Source: Pseudomonas oryzihabitans (GTDB lineage Bacteria > Pseudomonadota > Gammaproteobacteria > Pseudomonadales > Pseudomonadaceae). Taken from it: a stretch of DNA of 64,000 nucleotides. The DNA is taken from NCBI RefSeq assembly GCF_024652905.1, contig NZ_CP102428.1:2678501-2742500 (forward strand). Reading direction: 5' to 3'. Under the pieces are notes generated by a model. It was given only the letters and a program-made list of their open reading frames with translations. It was not told where the DNA came from and made no database searches. Numbering within the stretch: position 1 is the stretch's first letter; the number at the start of each line of letters is the position of its first letter. The translations under genes were made by a program, and so were the position numbers. Positions 46,304-54,362 of the stretch are shown one piece after another.

Positions 46304-47476
46304 TCAGGTGGGTGCGGATCTATGGGTCCAACGGGCCATCAGCGCGGTCGCCACCGCACAGAGCGCCAGCACCGCGCACATGGGCACCACGGTGCCGTTG
46401 TGCAGCGCGCCCACGCTGCTGGAGGCCAGCGCCGCCAGGACGAACTGCAGACTGCCCATCAGCGCCGAGGCACTGCCGGCATTGGCGCCCTGCCCTGCCA
46501 GGGCGCAGGCCGAGGCGTTGGGCACGATGCCACCGAGCAGGGCGATGGCGCAGAACAACGGGATCATCAGCACCGGCAGCGCCTTGGGCTGGAAGGCACC
46601 CACCAGCAGCAGGACCAGCCCCGCCGCGGCATAGGCCACCACCGCGCGACGCAACCAGAAGGCCGGTCCCTGGCGGACCACCAGGCGAGCATTGAGCTGC
46701 CCCAGCAGGATGAAGCCGGCGGCGTTGAGGCCGAAGACCCAGCCATAGTGCTCAGGCGCGACGCCATAGAGTTCGATCAGCACGAAGGGCGAGCCGGAGA
46801 TGTAGGCGAACATGCCGGCCATGGCGATACCGCCGGTGAGGGTGTGGCCGATGAAGGTGCGATCACGCAGCAGCCGCAGGTAGTTGCGCAAGGCCCCCCG
46901 CAGCGGCGGCCGCGGATGGTGCGCCGGCAAGGACTCGGGCAACCAGAGCGCCACGGCGGTGCCGCAGGCGGCGGCGAACAGCGCCAGGCTGACGAAGATC
47001 GCCTGCCAGCCAAAGGTGCTGAGCAGGAGGCTGCCGGCGAAGGGCGCGATGATGGGGGCGATCCCGGTCACCAGCATGATCTGCGAGAAGGCCCGCGCCG
47101 CGGCCATGGGCTCGCAGAGATCCCGCACCACGGCTCGCGCGATCACCATGCCGGCGCAACCGCCCAGGGCCTGGACGAAGCGCGCGGCGATCAGCCAGGG
47201 CAGACTCGGCGCCAGGGCGCAGCCCAGCGACGCCAGGCAGAACAGGCCGATGCCGATCAGCAGCGGCAGGCGGCGACCGAAGCGGTCCGCCAGGGGGCCA
47301 TAGAACAGCTGACCGCTGGCCAGACCGGCGAAATACACCGCCAGACTCAGCTGCACGTGTTCGATGTCGGTGGCGAACGACCTGGCCAGCGACGGGAAGC
47401 TGGGCAGGTACATGTCGATGGCGAAGGGAGCGAAGGCCGAGAGGGCCCCGAGAATCAACAATAAGCGAAAAGTCAT
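46304..47476 (-). CDS. Multidrug efflux MFS transporter (Bcr/CflA family)
   Basis: A 390-residue proton antiporter with 12 helices. The opening ILGALSAFAPFAIDMYLPSF and QLFYGPLADRFGRRLPLL (motif A in the 2-3 loop) mark the Bcr/CflA branch, which exports bicyclomycin, chloramphenicol and similar drugs or sulfonamides. It is divergent from a TtgR-like repressor and the palindrome between the genes is 36 bp before its ATG, so repression by that regulator is likely. Confidence 0.9.
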   Translation of the reverse strand: MTFRLLLILGALSAFAPFAIDMYLPSFPSLARSFATDIEHVQLSLAVYFAGLASGQLFYGPLADRFGRRLPLLIGIGLFCLASLGCALAPSLPWLIAARFVQALGGCAGMVIARAVVRDLCEPMAAARAFSQIMLVTGIAPIIAPFAGSLLLSTFGWQAIFVSLALFAAACGTAVALWLPESLPAHHPRPPLRGALRNYLRLLRDRTFIGHTLTGGIAMAGMFAYISGSPFVLIELYGVAPEHYGWVFGLNAAGFILLGQLNARLVVRQGPAFWLRRAVVAYAAAGLVLLLVGAFQPKALPVLMIPLFCAIALLGGIVPNASACALAGQGANAGSASALMGSLQFVLAALASSSVGALHNGTVVPMCAVLALCAVATALMARWTHRSAPT

Positions 47477-47512
47477 GAAGCCTGATCCGATGGAAGCGGA
47501 AGTGTCGCGCAG

Positions 47513-47534
47513 TTACATACAATCATGTTTGTAA
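47513..47534. promoter_or_regulatory. TtgR-like operator
   Basis: TTACATACA (47513-47521) and TGTTTGTAA (47526-47534) are inverse arms with one mismatch around ATCA. As I recall it, the TtgR operator of P. putida has the same arrangement (TTACAAACA...TGAATGTAA). It lies between the divergent pump and repressor genes, 54 bp before the repressor start. Confidence 0.72.
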
Positions 47535-47588
47535 AAGCGCCGAGGCGCGCTAGACTGCGTGGCAGACCCACTGCCAGTCAGATCGCCC

Positions 47589-48218
47589 ATGCGTCGTACG
47601 AAAGAAGAAGCCGAACAGACCCGCCAAGCCATTCTCGATGCGGCGGAAGCCCTGTTCCTGACCAATGGCGTGGCGCGTACCAGCTTGGAAATGATCGCCC
47701 GCGAATGCGGCGTCACCCGGGGTGCAGTGTACTGGCATTTCCAGAACAAGGCCCACCTGTTCCACGAAATGCTTAGCCAGATAAGGATCCCCGCCGACGA
47801 ACTGAGCGAGCGCCTGCGCGTCGACGGCGAGGAAGATAGCCTGCAACGGCTGTTCAAACTATGCATCGAAGGCATGGCGAAGTTCACCCAGCCTGGCCGC
47901 GAGCAGCGGGTGATGACGATCATGCTGCACCGCTGCGAATTCACCGAAGAGCTGCGCGAGGCCGAAGAACGCGATCTGCAGTTCCTGCGGCAGTTCATTC
48001 GCATTACCGACGCCCTCTTCACCGCCCAGGCGCACCGCCTGCAGCCGGGCGTGACGCCGCAACTGGCCAGTCGGATGCTGCACAGCCTGTTTCTCGGCAC
48101 CCTCTCCGATCTGCTGCGCGACGAACAGACCTTCGCCCCGCTGCTGGCCGCCGATCAGGTGTTCACCACCTTCTTCCGCGCCATCGTGCGCGACTGGACT
48201 CAGTCGACGACGGTATAG
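47589..48218 (+). CDS. TetR-family repressor, TtgR/AcrR-like
   Basis: A 209-residue regulator. The helix-turn-helix of about residues 10-56 reads RTKEEAEQTRQAILDAAEAL and then RECGVTRGAVYWHFQNKAHL, almost the same as TtgR (RTKEEAQETR and VTRGAIYWHFNNKAEL). The C-terminal ligand domain is more diverged but keeps the LHRCEFTEEL region (TtgR: LHHKCEFTDDM). I place the start at ATG 47589, where the family begins. Known relatives control RND pumps; here the divergent gene is an MFS pump. Its end overlaps the end of copZ by 19 bases. Confidence 0.88.
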   Translation: MRRTKEEAEQTRQAILDAAEALFLTNGVARTSLEMIARECGVTRGAVYWHFQNKAHLFHEMLSQIRIPADELSERLRVDGEEDSLQRLFKLCIEGMAKFTQPGREQRVMTIMLHRCEFTEELREAEERDLQFLRQFIRITDALFTAQAHRLQPGVTPQLASRMLHSLFLGTLSDLLRDEQTFAPLLAADQVFTTFFRAIVRDWTQSTTV

Positions 48219-48394
48219 CCCGCCTGCTCGATGGCCGCGCGGAAGGGCGCAGCCACTGCGGCGCTGTCGATGCGCACCTCGCCCGCCTGCAGATCCACCT
48301 CGACCCGCGCCCGGGCATCGACCTTGAGGACCGCCGCCTCGACCGCGCTCACGCAGTGGGCGCAACTCATTCCGACTACCTTGATGACATGCAT
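48200..48394 (-). CDS. copZ: Copper chaperone (heavy-metal-associated domain)
   Basis: A 64-residue single HMA domain with the Cu(I)-binding motif GMSCAHC at residues 8-14. The start is at 48394, with AGGAG eight bases upstream. It should carry Cu(I) to the ATPase encoded divergently. A perfect palindrome lies between the two start codons. The gene overlaps the end of the TetR gene by 19 bp. Confidence 0.88.
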   Translation of the reverse strand: MHVIKVVGMSCAHCVSAVEAAVLKVDARARVEVDLQAGEVRIDSAAVAAPFRAAIEQAGYTVVD

Positions 48395-48452
48395 GGTCTG
48401 CTCCTGTCTGTCTTGACCTCTTTCTCCTGACGCCAGCGCCAGGACCGGGTTC

Positions 48453-48489
48453 CAGTGTTGACCTTGACCCGAGGTCAAGGTCAACACTG
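48453..48489. promoter_or_regulatory. CueR-type operator, perfect 37-bp palindrome
   Basis: CAGTGTTGACCTTGACC (48453-48469) is the exact inverse of 48473-48489, around CGA. The inner ACCTTGACC-CGA-GGTCAAGGT is a MerR/CueR-like dyad and would lie in the spacer of a promoter whose -35 is TTGACC, with 19-bp spacing as expected for this family. The symmetry gives each direction the same -35 and an equally weak -10 (AACACT). The ATG of copA is only 17 bp from the palindrome. Confidence 0.82.
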
Positions 48490-48505
48490 AGCTCAGGAGG
48501 TGCCC

Positions 48506-50890
48506 ATGCACGAATTCGAACTCTCCATCAGTGGCATGACCTGCGCGGCCTGCGCCGGGCGGGTCGAGCGTGCCCTGCAGAAGGTCCCAGCCGTCAGTGC
48601 GGCCGGCGTCAACCTGGCCAGCGAAAAGGCTCGCGTCAGCGCGCCAATCGACGCGGCACCGGCGCTGGCCGAGGCGGTCAGCGCGGCTGGCTACCAGGTG
48701 GCCGAGGCCGAGCATGACCTGGCGCTGTCCGGCATGAGCTGCGCCAACTGCGCCGGGCGGATCGAAAAGGTCTTGCGTACGGTGCCCGGGGTGCTGACCG
48801 CCGAGGTCAATCTGGCCAGCGAAAGAGCCCGGGTGAAGACCCTGGCCGCGGTCGAGACGCAGGCCCTGATCGTCGCGGTAGAAGCGGCGGGTTACGGCGC
48901 CGAGGATCGCCTGGCCGAAGACGACCGCCCTGCCCCGGTACGTCAGGGCCTGCGCTGGGAACGCCTGGAGCTGGCCTTGGCGCTGCTCTTGGCCGCGCCG
49001 CTGATCTTGCCCATGCTGCTGACGCCCTTCGGCTGGCACCTGATGCCGCCCGCCTGGCTGCAATTTCTGCTGGCGACACCGGTGCAATTCCTCATCGGCG
49101 CGCGCTTCTATCGTGGCGCCTGGCATGCCCTGCGCGCCCGCAGTGGCAACATGGACGTGCTGGTCGCCCTGGGCACCAGTGCCGCCTACTGCTTAAGTCT
49201 CTATCTCTGGCTGGTCAAGGGCAGCCCCCATCTCTACTTCGAGACGGCGGCCATGGTCATCGCCCTGGTGCGCTTGGGCAAATATCTGGAGACCCGTGCC
49301 AAGCGCCGTACTGGCGCGGCCTTGCGCGCTCTGGAAGCTCTGCGCCCCGAAAGCACCCGCCGCCTGGATGCCGACGGCAACGAAGAGGAGGTCGCCCTCA
49401 ACCGGCTGCGCCTGGGCGATCGCCTGCAGCTTCGTCCGGGTGAACGCATCCCCGCCGATGGCCGCATCCTGCAAGGCGAAAGCCAGGTGGATGAAGCCCT
49501 GCTCACCGGCGAGAGCCGCCCGGTCGCCAAGGGCCCCGGCGACGAGGTGGTGGGTGGCGCCATCAATGGCGAGGGCAATCTGCAGGTCGAGGTCACCGCC
49601 CTGGGTGGCGAGACGGTGCTGGCCGGCATCATCCGCCTGGTGGAAGACGCCCAGGCCACCAAGGCGCCCATCCAGCAACTGGTGGATCGCATCAGCCGGG
49701 TGTTCGTCCCCGTGGTGGTGACCCTGGCGCTGGTCACCCTGCTCGGCTGGCTGCTGGCCGGTCACGCTCTGGAGCCCAGCCTGCTCGCCGCCGTCGCCGT
49801 GTTGGTCATCGCCTGCCCCTGCGCCCTGGGTCTAGCGACGCCAGCCGCGCTGATGGCCGGCACCGGAGTGGCGGCGCGTCACGGCATCCTGATCAAGGAC
49901 GCCGAAACCCTGGAGCGCGCTCAGGGCATCACCACCGTGGTCTTCGACAAGACCGGCACCCTGACCGCCGGCCAGTTGCGCCTACGCCACCTGGCCACGG
50001 CGCCTGGCATCGAGGAAGCCGAGTTGCTGAGTCTGGCCGGCAGCCTGCAACGCGGCAGCGAACACCCCCTGGCCGCAGCGGTGCTTTTAGCCTGTCGTGA
50101 CCGTGACCTGGACACCCCGCCCGCCCAGGACGTCCGCGCCCTCCCCGGCCGCGGCCTCCAGGGCAGTTGGCAAGGACGGCCGCTGTTGCTGGGCAATGCC
50201 CGCCTGCTGGCCGAACGGCAGCTGGACGCCGGCCCCCTGGCCGACGCCGCTCGCGCCTGGGAAGACCAGGGACTGACCCTGTCCTGGCTGCTGGAAACCG
50301 GCGCCCAACCGCGGGTGCTGGGCCTGCTGGCCTTTGGCGATGAGATCCGTCCGGGTGCCGCCGCGGCCATCGCCCAGCTGCGCCATGACGGTATCGACAG
50401 CTGGCTGCTGACCGGTGACAACCGCGGCAGCGCCCGCCAGGTGGCCGCGGCGCTGGGCATCGCGCAGTGGGAGGCTGAGGTACTGCCCGCCGACAAGGCC
50501 ACGGTGGTCGCCCGTCTGCAAGCGACCCAGGGCGGCGTCGCCATGGTCGGCGACGGCCTCAATGACGCCCCCGCTCTGGCCGCCGCTGAACTGGGCATCG
50601 CCATGGGCTCGGGCACCGCCGCCGCGCGCCATGCCGCCGGCATCACCCTCCTGCAGGAGGATCCACGCCAGGTGGTGGCGGCCTTGGACATCGCCCGGCG
50701 TACCCAGCGCAAGATCCGCCAGAATCTGTTCTGGGCCTTCGTCTACAATGTCATCGGCCTGCCGCTCGCGGCCTTTGGCCTGCTCGACCCGGTCTATGCC
50801 GGCGCCGCCATGGCCTTTTCCAGCGTCAGTGTCCTGGCCAATGCCCTACTGCTCGGCCGCTGGCGCCCGTCTGGAGATCTCTTGTCATGA
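48506..50890 (+). CDS. copA: Cu(I)-exporting P1B-type ATPase
   Basis: A 794-residue copper pump of the inner membrane. Two N-terminal HMA domains have GMTCAACAG (residues 10-18) and GMSCANCAG (about 78-86). Eight membrane segments carry the CPC ion-binding motif (IACPCALGLATP). The actuator loop TGES, phosphorylation site DKTGTLT, HP motif (SEHPLAAAV) and GDGLNDAPAL are all intact. AGGAGG five bases before ATG 48506 fixes the start. Its stop overlaps the start of cueR by four bases. Confidence 0.95.
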   Translation: MHEFELSISGMTCAACAGRVERALQKVPAVSAAGVNLASEKARVSAPIDAAPALAEAVSAAGYQVAEAEHDLALSGMSCANCAGRIEKVLRTVPGVLTAEVNLASERARVKTLAAVETQALIVAVEAAGYGAEDRLAEDDRPAPVRQGLRWERLELALALLLAAPLILPMLLTPFGWHLMPPAWLQFLLATPVQFLIGARFYRGAWHALRARSGNMDVLVALGTSAAYCLSLYLWLVKGSPHLYFETAAMVIALVRLGKYLETRAKRRTGAALRALEALRPESTRRLDADGNEEEVALNRLRLGDRLQLRPGERIPADGRILQGESQVDEALLTGESRPVAKGPGDEVVGGAINGEGNLQVEVTALGGETVLAGIIRLVEDAQATKAPIQQLVDRISRVFVPVVVTLALVTLLGWLLAGHALEPSLLAAVAVLVIACPCALGLATPAALMAGTGVAARHGILIKDAETLERAQGITTVVFDKTGTLTAGQLRLRHLATAPGIEEAELLSLAGSLQRGSEHPLAAAVLLACRDRDLDTPPAQDVRALPGRGLQGSWQGRPLLLGNARLLAERQLDAGPLADAARAWEDQGLTLSWLLETGAQPRVLGLLAFGDEIRPGAAAAIAQLRHDGIDSWLLTGDNRGSARQVAAALGIAQWEAEVLPADKATVVARLQATQGGVAMVGDGLNDAPALAAAELGIAMGSGTAAARHAAGITLLQEDPRQVVAALDIARRTQRKIRQNLFWAFVYNVIGLPLAAFGLLDPVYAGAAMAFSSVSVLANALLLGRWRPSGDLLS

Positions 50891-51273
50891 ACATCGGCCA
50901 GGCCGCCAAGGCCAGCGGGCTCACCGCCAAGATGCTGCGCTACTACGAGCGCATCGGTCTCCTGGCGCCTGCCGGGCGTACCGACAGCGGCTATCGCCAG
51001 TACGGCGCCGAAGATCTGCGGGTGCTGGCTTTCGTCCGCCGCTCGCGGGAACTGGGCTTCAGCCTGGAGGAGATCCGCCAGTTGCTCAGTCTCTGGCAGG
51101 ATCGCCAGCGTGCCAGTGCCGACGTCAAGGCGCTGGCCAAGCGGCACATCGCCGAGCTGGACCTCAAGATAGCCGAACTGACCCGCCTGCGCAGCACCCT
51201 GGGCGAACTGGTCTCCTGCTGCCATGGCGACGCCAGCCCTGACTGCCCGATCCTCGATACCCTCGGCGGCTGA
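50887..51273 (+). CDS. cueR: Copper-responsive MerR regulator
   Basis: A 128-residue MerR-family activator. The winged helix is MNIGQAAKASGLTAKMLRYY and then RYYERIGLLAPA in the usual place, a dimer helix follows, and the metal loop has CCHGDASPDC, with two cysteines seven residues apart as in CueR (C112 and C120). The stop at 51271-51273 is directly followed by a MITE-like repeat. It probably binds the palindrome before copA and controls both copZ and copA-cueR. Confidence 0.92.
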   Translation: MNIGQAAKASGLTAKMLRYYERIGLLAPAGRTDSGYRQYGAEDLRVLAFVRRSRELGFSLEEIRQLLSLWQDRQRASADVKALAKRHIAELDLKIAELTRLRSTLGELVSCCHGDASPDCPILDTLGG

Positions 51274-51459
51274 GGACCTGTTCACGATCTCGCGAGCTAG
51301 AACCAAACAAGGCCTAGGCGGCCCCACGAAAATGCCTGAGGAAGCGGATCGGACCCGCGCTCGGGTTTACAAGTGGTAAATGAGCATTCTGACGGGGCTG
51401 GCCTTCTAGGGCGTTTTCAACGCCGTTTGGCCGACGCGCAGCAGATCGTGACCAGGTTC
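51274..51459. repeat. MITE-like element, copy 1
   Basis: GGACCTGTTCACGATCT (51274-51290) and AGATCGTGACCAGGTTC (51443-51459) are terminal inverted repeats matching at 15 of 17 positions. Inside is the shared core GAGGAAGCGGA (51338-51348) followed by TTTACAAGTGGTAAATGAGC (51366-51385), whose TTTAC/GTAAA forms a small hairpin, then a TTTTCAACGCCG segment. It begins at the base after the cueR stop codon. A second copy is at 53768-53908. No coding content. Confidence 0.72.
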
Positions 51460-51520
51460 TGACGCAACCGCGGCCGCCTGGCGGAGTCCATCGCTTATCC
51501 CCTGCTGCCGAGGTACCCCC

Positions 51521-51760
51521 ATGCAGACCCTGCACCGTTACCAGATCCGCTATCGCCTCAATGGCGAGCCCCTCACCCACGAGCTGGAGAGTTTCGAGCC
51601 GGTCACCGAGGAGGAAGCCGTGCTGCAGTTGCTGATCAAGCATGTCGAAGAACCCCAGGTGGTGGTCGATGCGCCTTGGGAACGCCATGCCCAGCCGAGC
51701 ATCGCCCGTCGTGCCCAGGAGGCCGGACTGAGCGATATCGAGGTCAGCCAGCGGGACTGA
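51521..51760 (+). CDS. Small hypothetical protein, 79 aa (paralog of the 78-aa protein at 54.1 kb)
   Basis: Not recognised as a named family. The N-terminal half is HRYQIRYRLNGEPLTHELES and then FEPVTEEEAVLQLL, two strands and a helix. It aligns without gaps with the 78-residue protein encoded at 54126-54362 (SHYEIHYKLLGESYTDRISN). No signal peptide. GAGGT nine bases before ATG 51521 supports the start. It lies between cueR with its repeat and rlmI. Confidence 0.72.
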   Translation: MQTLHRYQIRYRLNGEPLTHELESFEPVTEEEAVLQLLIKHVEEPQVVVDAPWERHAQPSIARRAQEAGLSDIEVSQRD

Positions 51761-51827
51761 CGGCCGGCCCAGGCAGGTGGCTTTGCGCTATAATTCCGCG
51801 CTTTTGCCCCCTTCGTTGGAGTGATTC

Positions 51828-53021
51828 ATGACCCTGCCTCGCCTGCGCCTCAAAGCCAATGCCGACCGCCGTCTGCGCGCCGGGCACCTCTGGGTGTACA
51901 GCAACGAGGTGGACGTGGTCGCCACCCCGCTCACTGCCTTCGAACCGGGCGACCAGGCCATCCTGGAAACCACCAGCGGCAAGCCGCTGGGCCTGGTGGC
52001 GCTGTCGCCCAACAACCTGATCTGCGCCCGCCTGTTCTCCCGCGATACCGGCTACCCGCTGGACAAGTCGCTGCTGGTGCATCGCTTCAAGGTCGCCCTG
52101 AGCCTGCGCGAGCGGTTGTTCGGCAGCCACTGCTATCGCCTGGTCTATGGCGATGCGGATTTCCTGCCCGGCCTGGTGGTGGATCGCTTCAACGATATCC
52201 TGGTGGTGCAGATCGCCTCGGCGACCATGGAGCGCCAGCGCGAGGCCATCCTCGCCGCCCTGCTGCAGGTGTTCAAGCCCCAGGGCGTGCTGTGGAAGAA
52301 CGATGGCAGCGCCCGCACGGCCGAGGGTCTTTCCAGCTACGTGGAAGTGGCCTACGGCGAGGTACCGGACTGGGTAGCGCTGGAAGAGAACGGCGTGCGC
52401 TTCGAAGCGCCGGTCCGCGAAGGCCAGAAGACCGGCTGGTTCTATGACCACCGCCTGAACCGTGCGCGCCTGGCGCCCTATGTCGAAGGCAAGCGGGTGC
52501 TCGACCTGTTCAGCTACATCGGCGGCTGGGGCGTGCAGGCCGCGGCCTTCGGTGCCAGCGAAGTCATGTGCGTGGACGCCTCGGGCTTTGCCCTCGACGG
52601 CGTGGAACGCAACGCCACCCTCAACGGCCTGGCGGAAAAGCTGGTGTGCGTCGAGGGCGATGTCTTCGAAGCGCTCAAGGAACTCAAGGCCGGTGAAGAG
52701 AAATTCGACGTCATCGTCGCCGACCCGCCAGCCTTCATCAAGAAGCGCAAGGACCTGAAGAACGGCGAGGCCGCCTACCGTCGCCTCAACGAACAGGCCA
52801 TGCGCCTGTTGAACAAGGACGGCATCCTGGTCAGCGCCTCCTGCTCCATGCACCTGCCCGAAGACGACCTGCAGAACATCCTGCTCGGCAGCGCCCGCCA
52901 TCTGGATCGCAACCTGCAGATCCTCGAACGCGGTGCCCAGGGCCCGGATCACCCGGTGCACCCGGCCATCCCGGAAACCCGCTATATCAAGAGCCTCACC
53001 TGCCGTCTGCTACCCAGCTAA
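51828..53021 (+). CDS. rlmI: 23S rRNA (cytosine-C5) methyltransferase RlmI
   Basis: Methylates C1962 of 23S rRNA (E. coli numbering) with S-adenosylmethionine. In 397 residues an N-terminal PUA domain (about 1-75) starts LPRLRLKANADRRLRAGHLW, a small beta domain follows, and the methyltransferase fold has FSYIGGWGVQAAAFGA (SAM loop) and DPPAFIKKRKDL (motif IV). A cysteine in VSASCSMHLP is a candidate nucleophile of the motif used by m5C enzymes. TGGAG precedes the ATG. Confidence 0.94.
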   Translation: MTLPRLRLKANADRRLRAGHLWVYSNEVDVVATPLTAFEPGDQAILETTSGKPLGLVALSPNNLICARLFSRDTGYPLDKSLLVHRFKVALSLRERLFGSHCYRLVYGDADFLPGLVVDRFNDILVVQIASATMERQREAILAALLQVFKPQGVLWKNDGSARTAEGLSSYVEVAYGEVPDWVALEENGVRFEAPVREGQKTGWFYDHRLNRARLAPYVEGKRVLDLFSYIGGWGVQAAAFGASEVMCVDASGFALDGVERNATLNGLAEKLVCVEGDVFEALKELKAGEEKFDVIVADPPAFIKKRKDLKNGEAAYRRLNEQAMRLLNKDGILVSASCSMHLPEDDLQNILLGSARHLDRNLQILERGAQGPDHPVHPAIPETRYIKSLTCRLLPS

Positions 53022-53349
53022 ACGCCAGGCAAAGAAGCAGCCGATCACGGCCGTTCCTACAGTCAGAGCATCGTAGGAGCAACGTCTTATCGCGGCCATG
53101 GGCCGCTCCTACGGTGGCGCCCGTGTGACGCTCGTGTTTGTAGGAGCGGCCCATGGCCGCGATAGCAGGTCTAAAGCCAGATCCAAGTGTCACCCGTTAC
53201 TGCCCTATCCATCACCAAGCGCTTTTCTATCGCGCCGAGCGCCGGGTTCTCATGCCCGCCAGCTAAGAAAAAACGCCTCGTCTCCTTGAAGAGAACGTGG
53301 CGTTGTTTGGCTTCCAGCGTGGTATGGCTCTTTTGTGCGCGTCGGAATA
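53022..53349. repeat. Gap with inverted 24-bp REP-like repeats
   Basis: Copies of one 24-bp sequence (begins ATCGCGGCC, ends CCGCTCCTAC) lie at 53089-53112 and, inverted, at 53140-53163, with a degenerate partial copy at about 53051-53080. The pair can form a perfect 24-bp stem with a 27-nt loop. The same 24-mer is at 26797-26820. I see no gene in this 328-bp gap. Confidence 0.8.
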
Positions 53350-53751
53350 TCAGCTCAAGGCACGAATCAACTCGTCCTTCTTCATTCGCGACCGACCGCG
53401 AATGTTCTGCTCGGCCGCCTTCTTCACCAGTTCATCGCGAGTCAGGTCACTGAGCGAGGTACTGCCAGTGCGCGAACGCCGCGCCGAGGCGCGACCGCTG
53501 TTGGGCGACTGGCCTTGCTTGGTCGCCACCGCCCGCCGGGCGGAATCCTTGCGGTCCGCGCTTTTGGCAGTGCCGCTCTTAGCCTTGCCGGAACCCGCCT
53601 TCTCGCCACCGCCGGACTGCTTGTTCACCGTCGCCCAGGCCCGCGCTTCGGCTTCATCCTTGGAAACGCCCTTTTTCTCGTAGCTCTCCTCGATGTGCTC
53701 GGCCTTACGTTCCTGTTTGTCGCTGTACTTGGATTTGTCGCCGCGGGGCAT
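53350..53751 (-). CDS. Basic protein with Rho-N/HeH-like C-terminal module, 133 aa
   Basis: A 133-residue, very basic soluble protein. Residues 1-45 (MPRGDKSKYSDKQERKAEHI and then EKKGVSKDEAEARAWATVNK) look like the N-terminal part found in plasmid-stabilisation/ChaB-like proteins. A Lys/Ser/Gly-rich linker follows, and the C-terminus LTRDELVKKAAEQNIRGRSR then MKKDELIRALS is a helix-extension-helix fold like the Rho N-terminal or SAP module. The same module ends the DUF5872 protein at 60 kb. AGGAG precedes ATG 53751. A nucleic-acid-binding role in stress is inference. Confidence 0.78.
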   Translation of the reverse strand: MPRGDKSKYSDKQERKAEHIEESYEKKGVSKDEAEARAWATVNKQSGGGEKAGSGKAKSGTAKSADRKDSARRAVATKQGQSPNSGRASARRSRTGSTSLSDLTRDELVKKAAEQNIRGRSRMKKDELIRALS

Positions 53752-53767
53752 GGCAGTCTCCTGGGAA

Positions 53768-53908
53768 GGACCTGTTTGAAAAGTCGCCGAGCGAAGGTCA
53801 GGCAAGGCAAAAATCAGCGAGGAAGCGGAGTTTACGAGTGGTAAATGAGCATTCCGAGCTGATTTTTAACACCGCATGACCAAGCGCAGGTACTTTTCAG
53901 ACAGGGCC
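53768..53908. repeat. MITE-like element, copy 2
   Basis: GGACCTGTTTGAAAAGT (53768-53784) and ACTTTTCAGACAGGGCC (53892-53908) are terminal inverted repeats matching at 15 of 17 positions. The inner core GAGGAAGCGGAG (53819-53830) and TTTACGAGTGGTAAATGAGC (53831-53850) equals that of copy 1 but for one base in the hairpin part, and TTTTTAACACCGCATG follows. Its right end reaches the stop codon of the lipoprotein gene. It separates two leftward genes. Confidence 0.72.
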
Positions 53909-54129
53909 TAGTCTTCCGCCTTGATGGTGGCTACATCGGCTGCCTTCACCCGCACGTGACGACCCGCCACATCGGTGAATTCATAGAAACCGTCGGCCGT
54001 CTTGGTGTTGGGACGATCTTCGGTGATGTACTGGGTACCGTCCTGCAGGGTCACTACCGTCTCGGTGGAACAGGCCGCCAGCCCCGTCAGGGTCAGGGCC
54101 AGCAACCCACCGCTCAGCAGACGCTTCAT
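53908..54129 (-). CDS. YgdI/YgdR-family lipoprotein
   Basis: A 73-residue lipoprotein. The signal peptide ends in the lipobox LAAC (cysteine 20), and the mature part TVVTLQDGTQYITEDRPNTK is the SH3-like beta fold of the YgdI/YgdR family. It should be anchored in the outer membrane (Ser after Cys). Function of the family is unknown. Its start overlaps the stop of the 78-residue gene by four bases (ATGA), so both are one operon. Confidence 0.85.
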   Translation of the reverse strand: MKRLLSGGLLALTLTGLAACSTETVVTLQDGTQYITEDRPNTKTADGFYEFTDVAGRHVRVKAADVATIKAED

Positions 54130-54362
54130 GGGGCTTCCGGTGCGACGCGATGGATGGACACATCGTGCAGCGCCACCAGCGCCTGACCGGACTCGATGTC
54201 GGCCAGGTGGAAGCGCTCGTCGTTGATCGCATCCAGGTGCCGGCAGGCCAGGTCACGGACCACGTCGGTGATGGGCACGTCCAGATTGCTGATACGGTCG
54301 GTATAGCTTTCGCCCAGTAGTTTGTAGTGGATTTCGTAGTGGCTATCGGTGTCGTCACGCAT
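54126..54362 (-). CDS. Small hypothetical protein, 78 aa (paralog of the 79-aa protein at 51.5 kb)
   Basis: A 78-residue acidic protein, not in a named family that I recognise. SHYEIHYKLLGESYTDRISN then VPITDVVRDLACRHLDAI aligns with the 79-residue protein at 51521-51760 in strand and helix order. The start is ATG 54362 with GGAGAT upstream. It overlaps the lipoprotein gene by four bases, which suggests related functions, perhaps at the envelope, though it has no signal peptide. Confidence 0.72.
   Translation of the reverse strand: MRDDTDSHYEIHYKLLGESYTDRISNLDVPITDVVRDLACRHLDAINDERFHLADIESGQALVALHDVSIHRVAPEAP

Noticed and set aside
48395-49126. Extension of the copZ frame upstream to about 49126
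   Set aside because: It would run antisense through copA and its operator. The HMA domain starts at 48394 with a good ribosome site.
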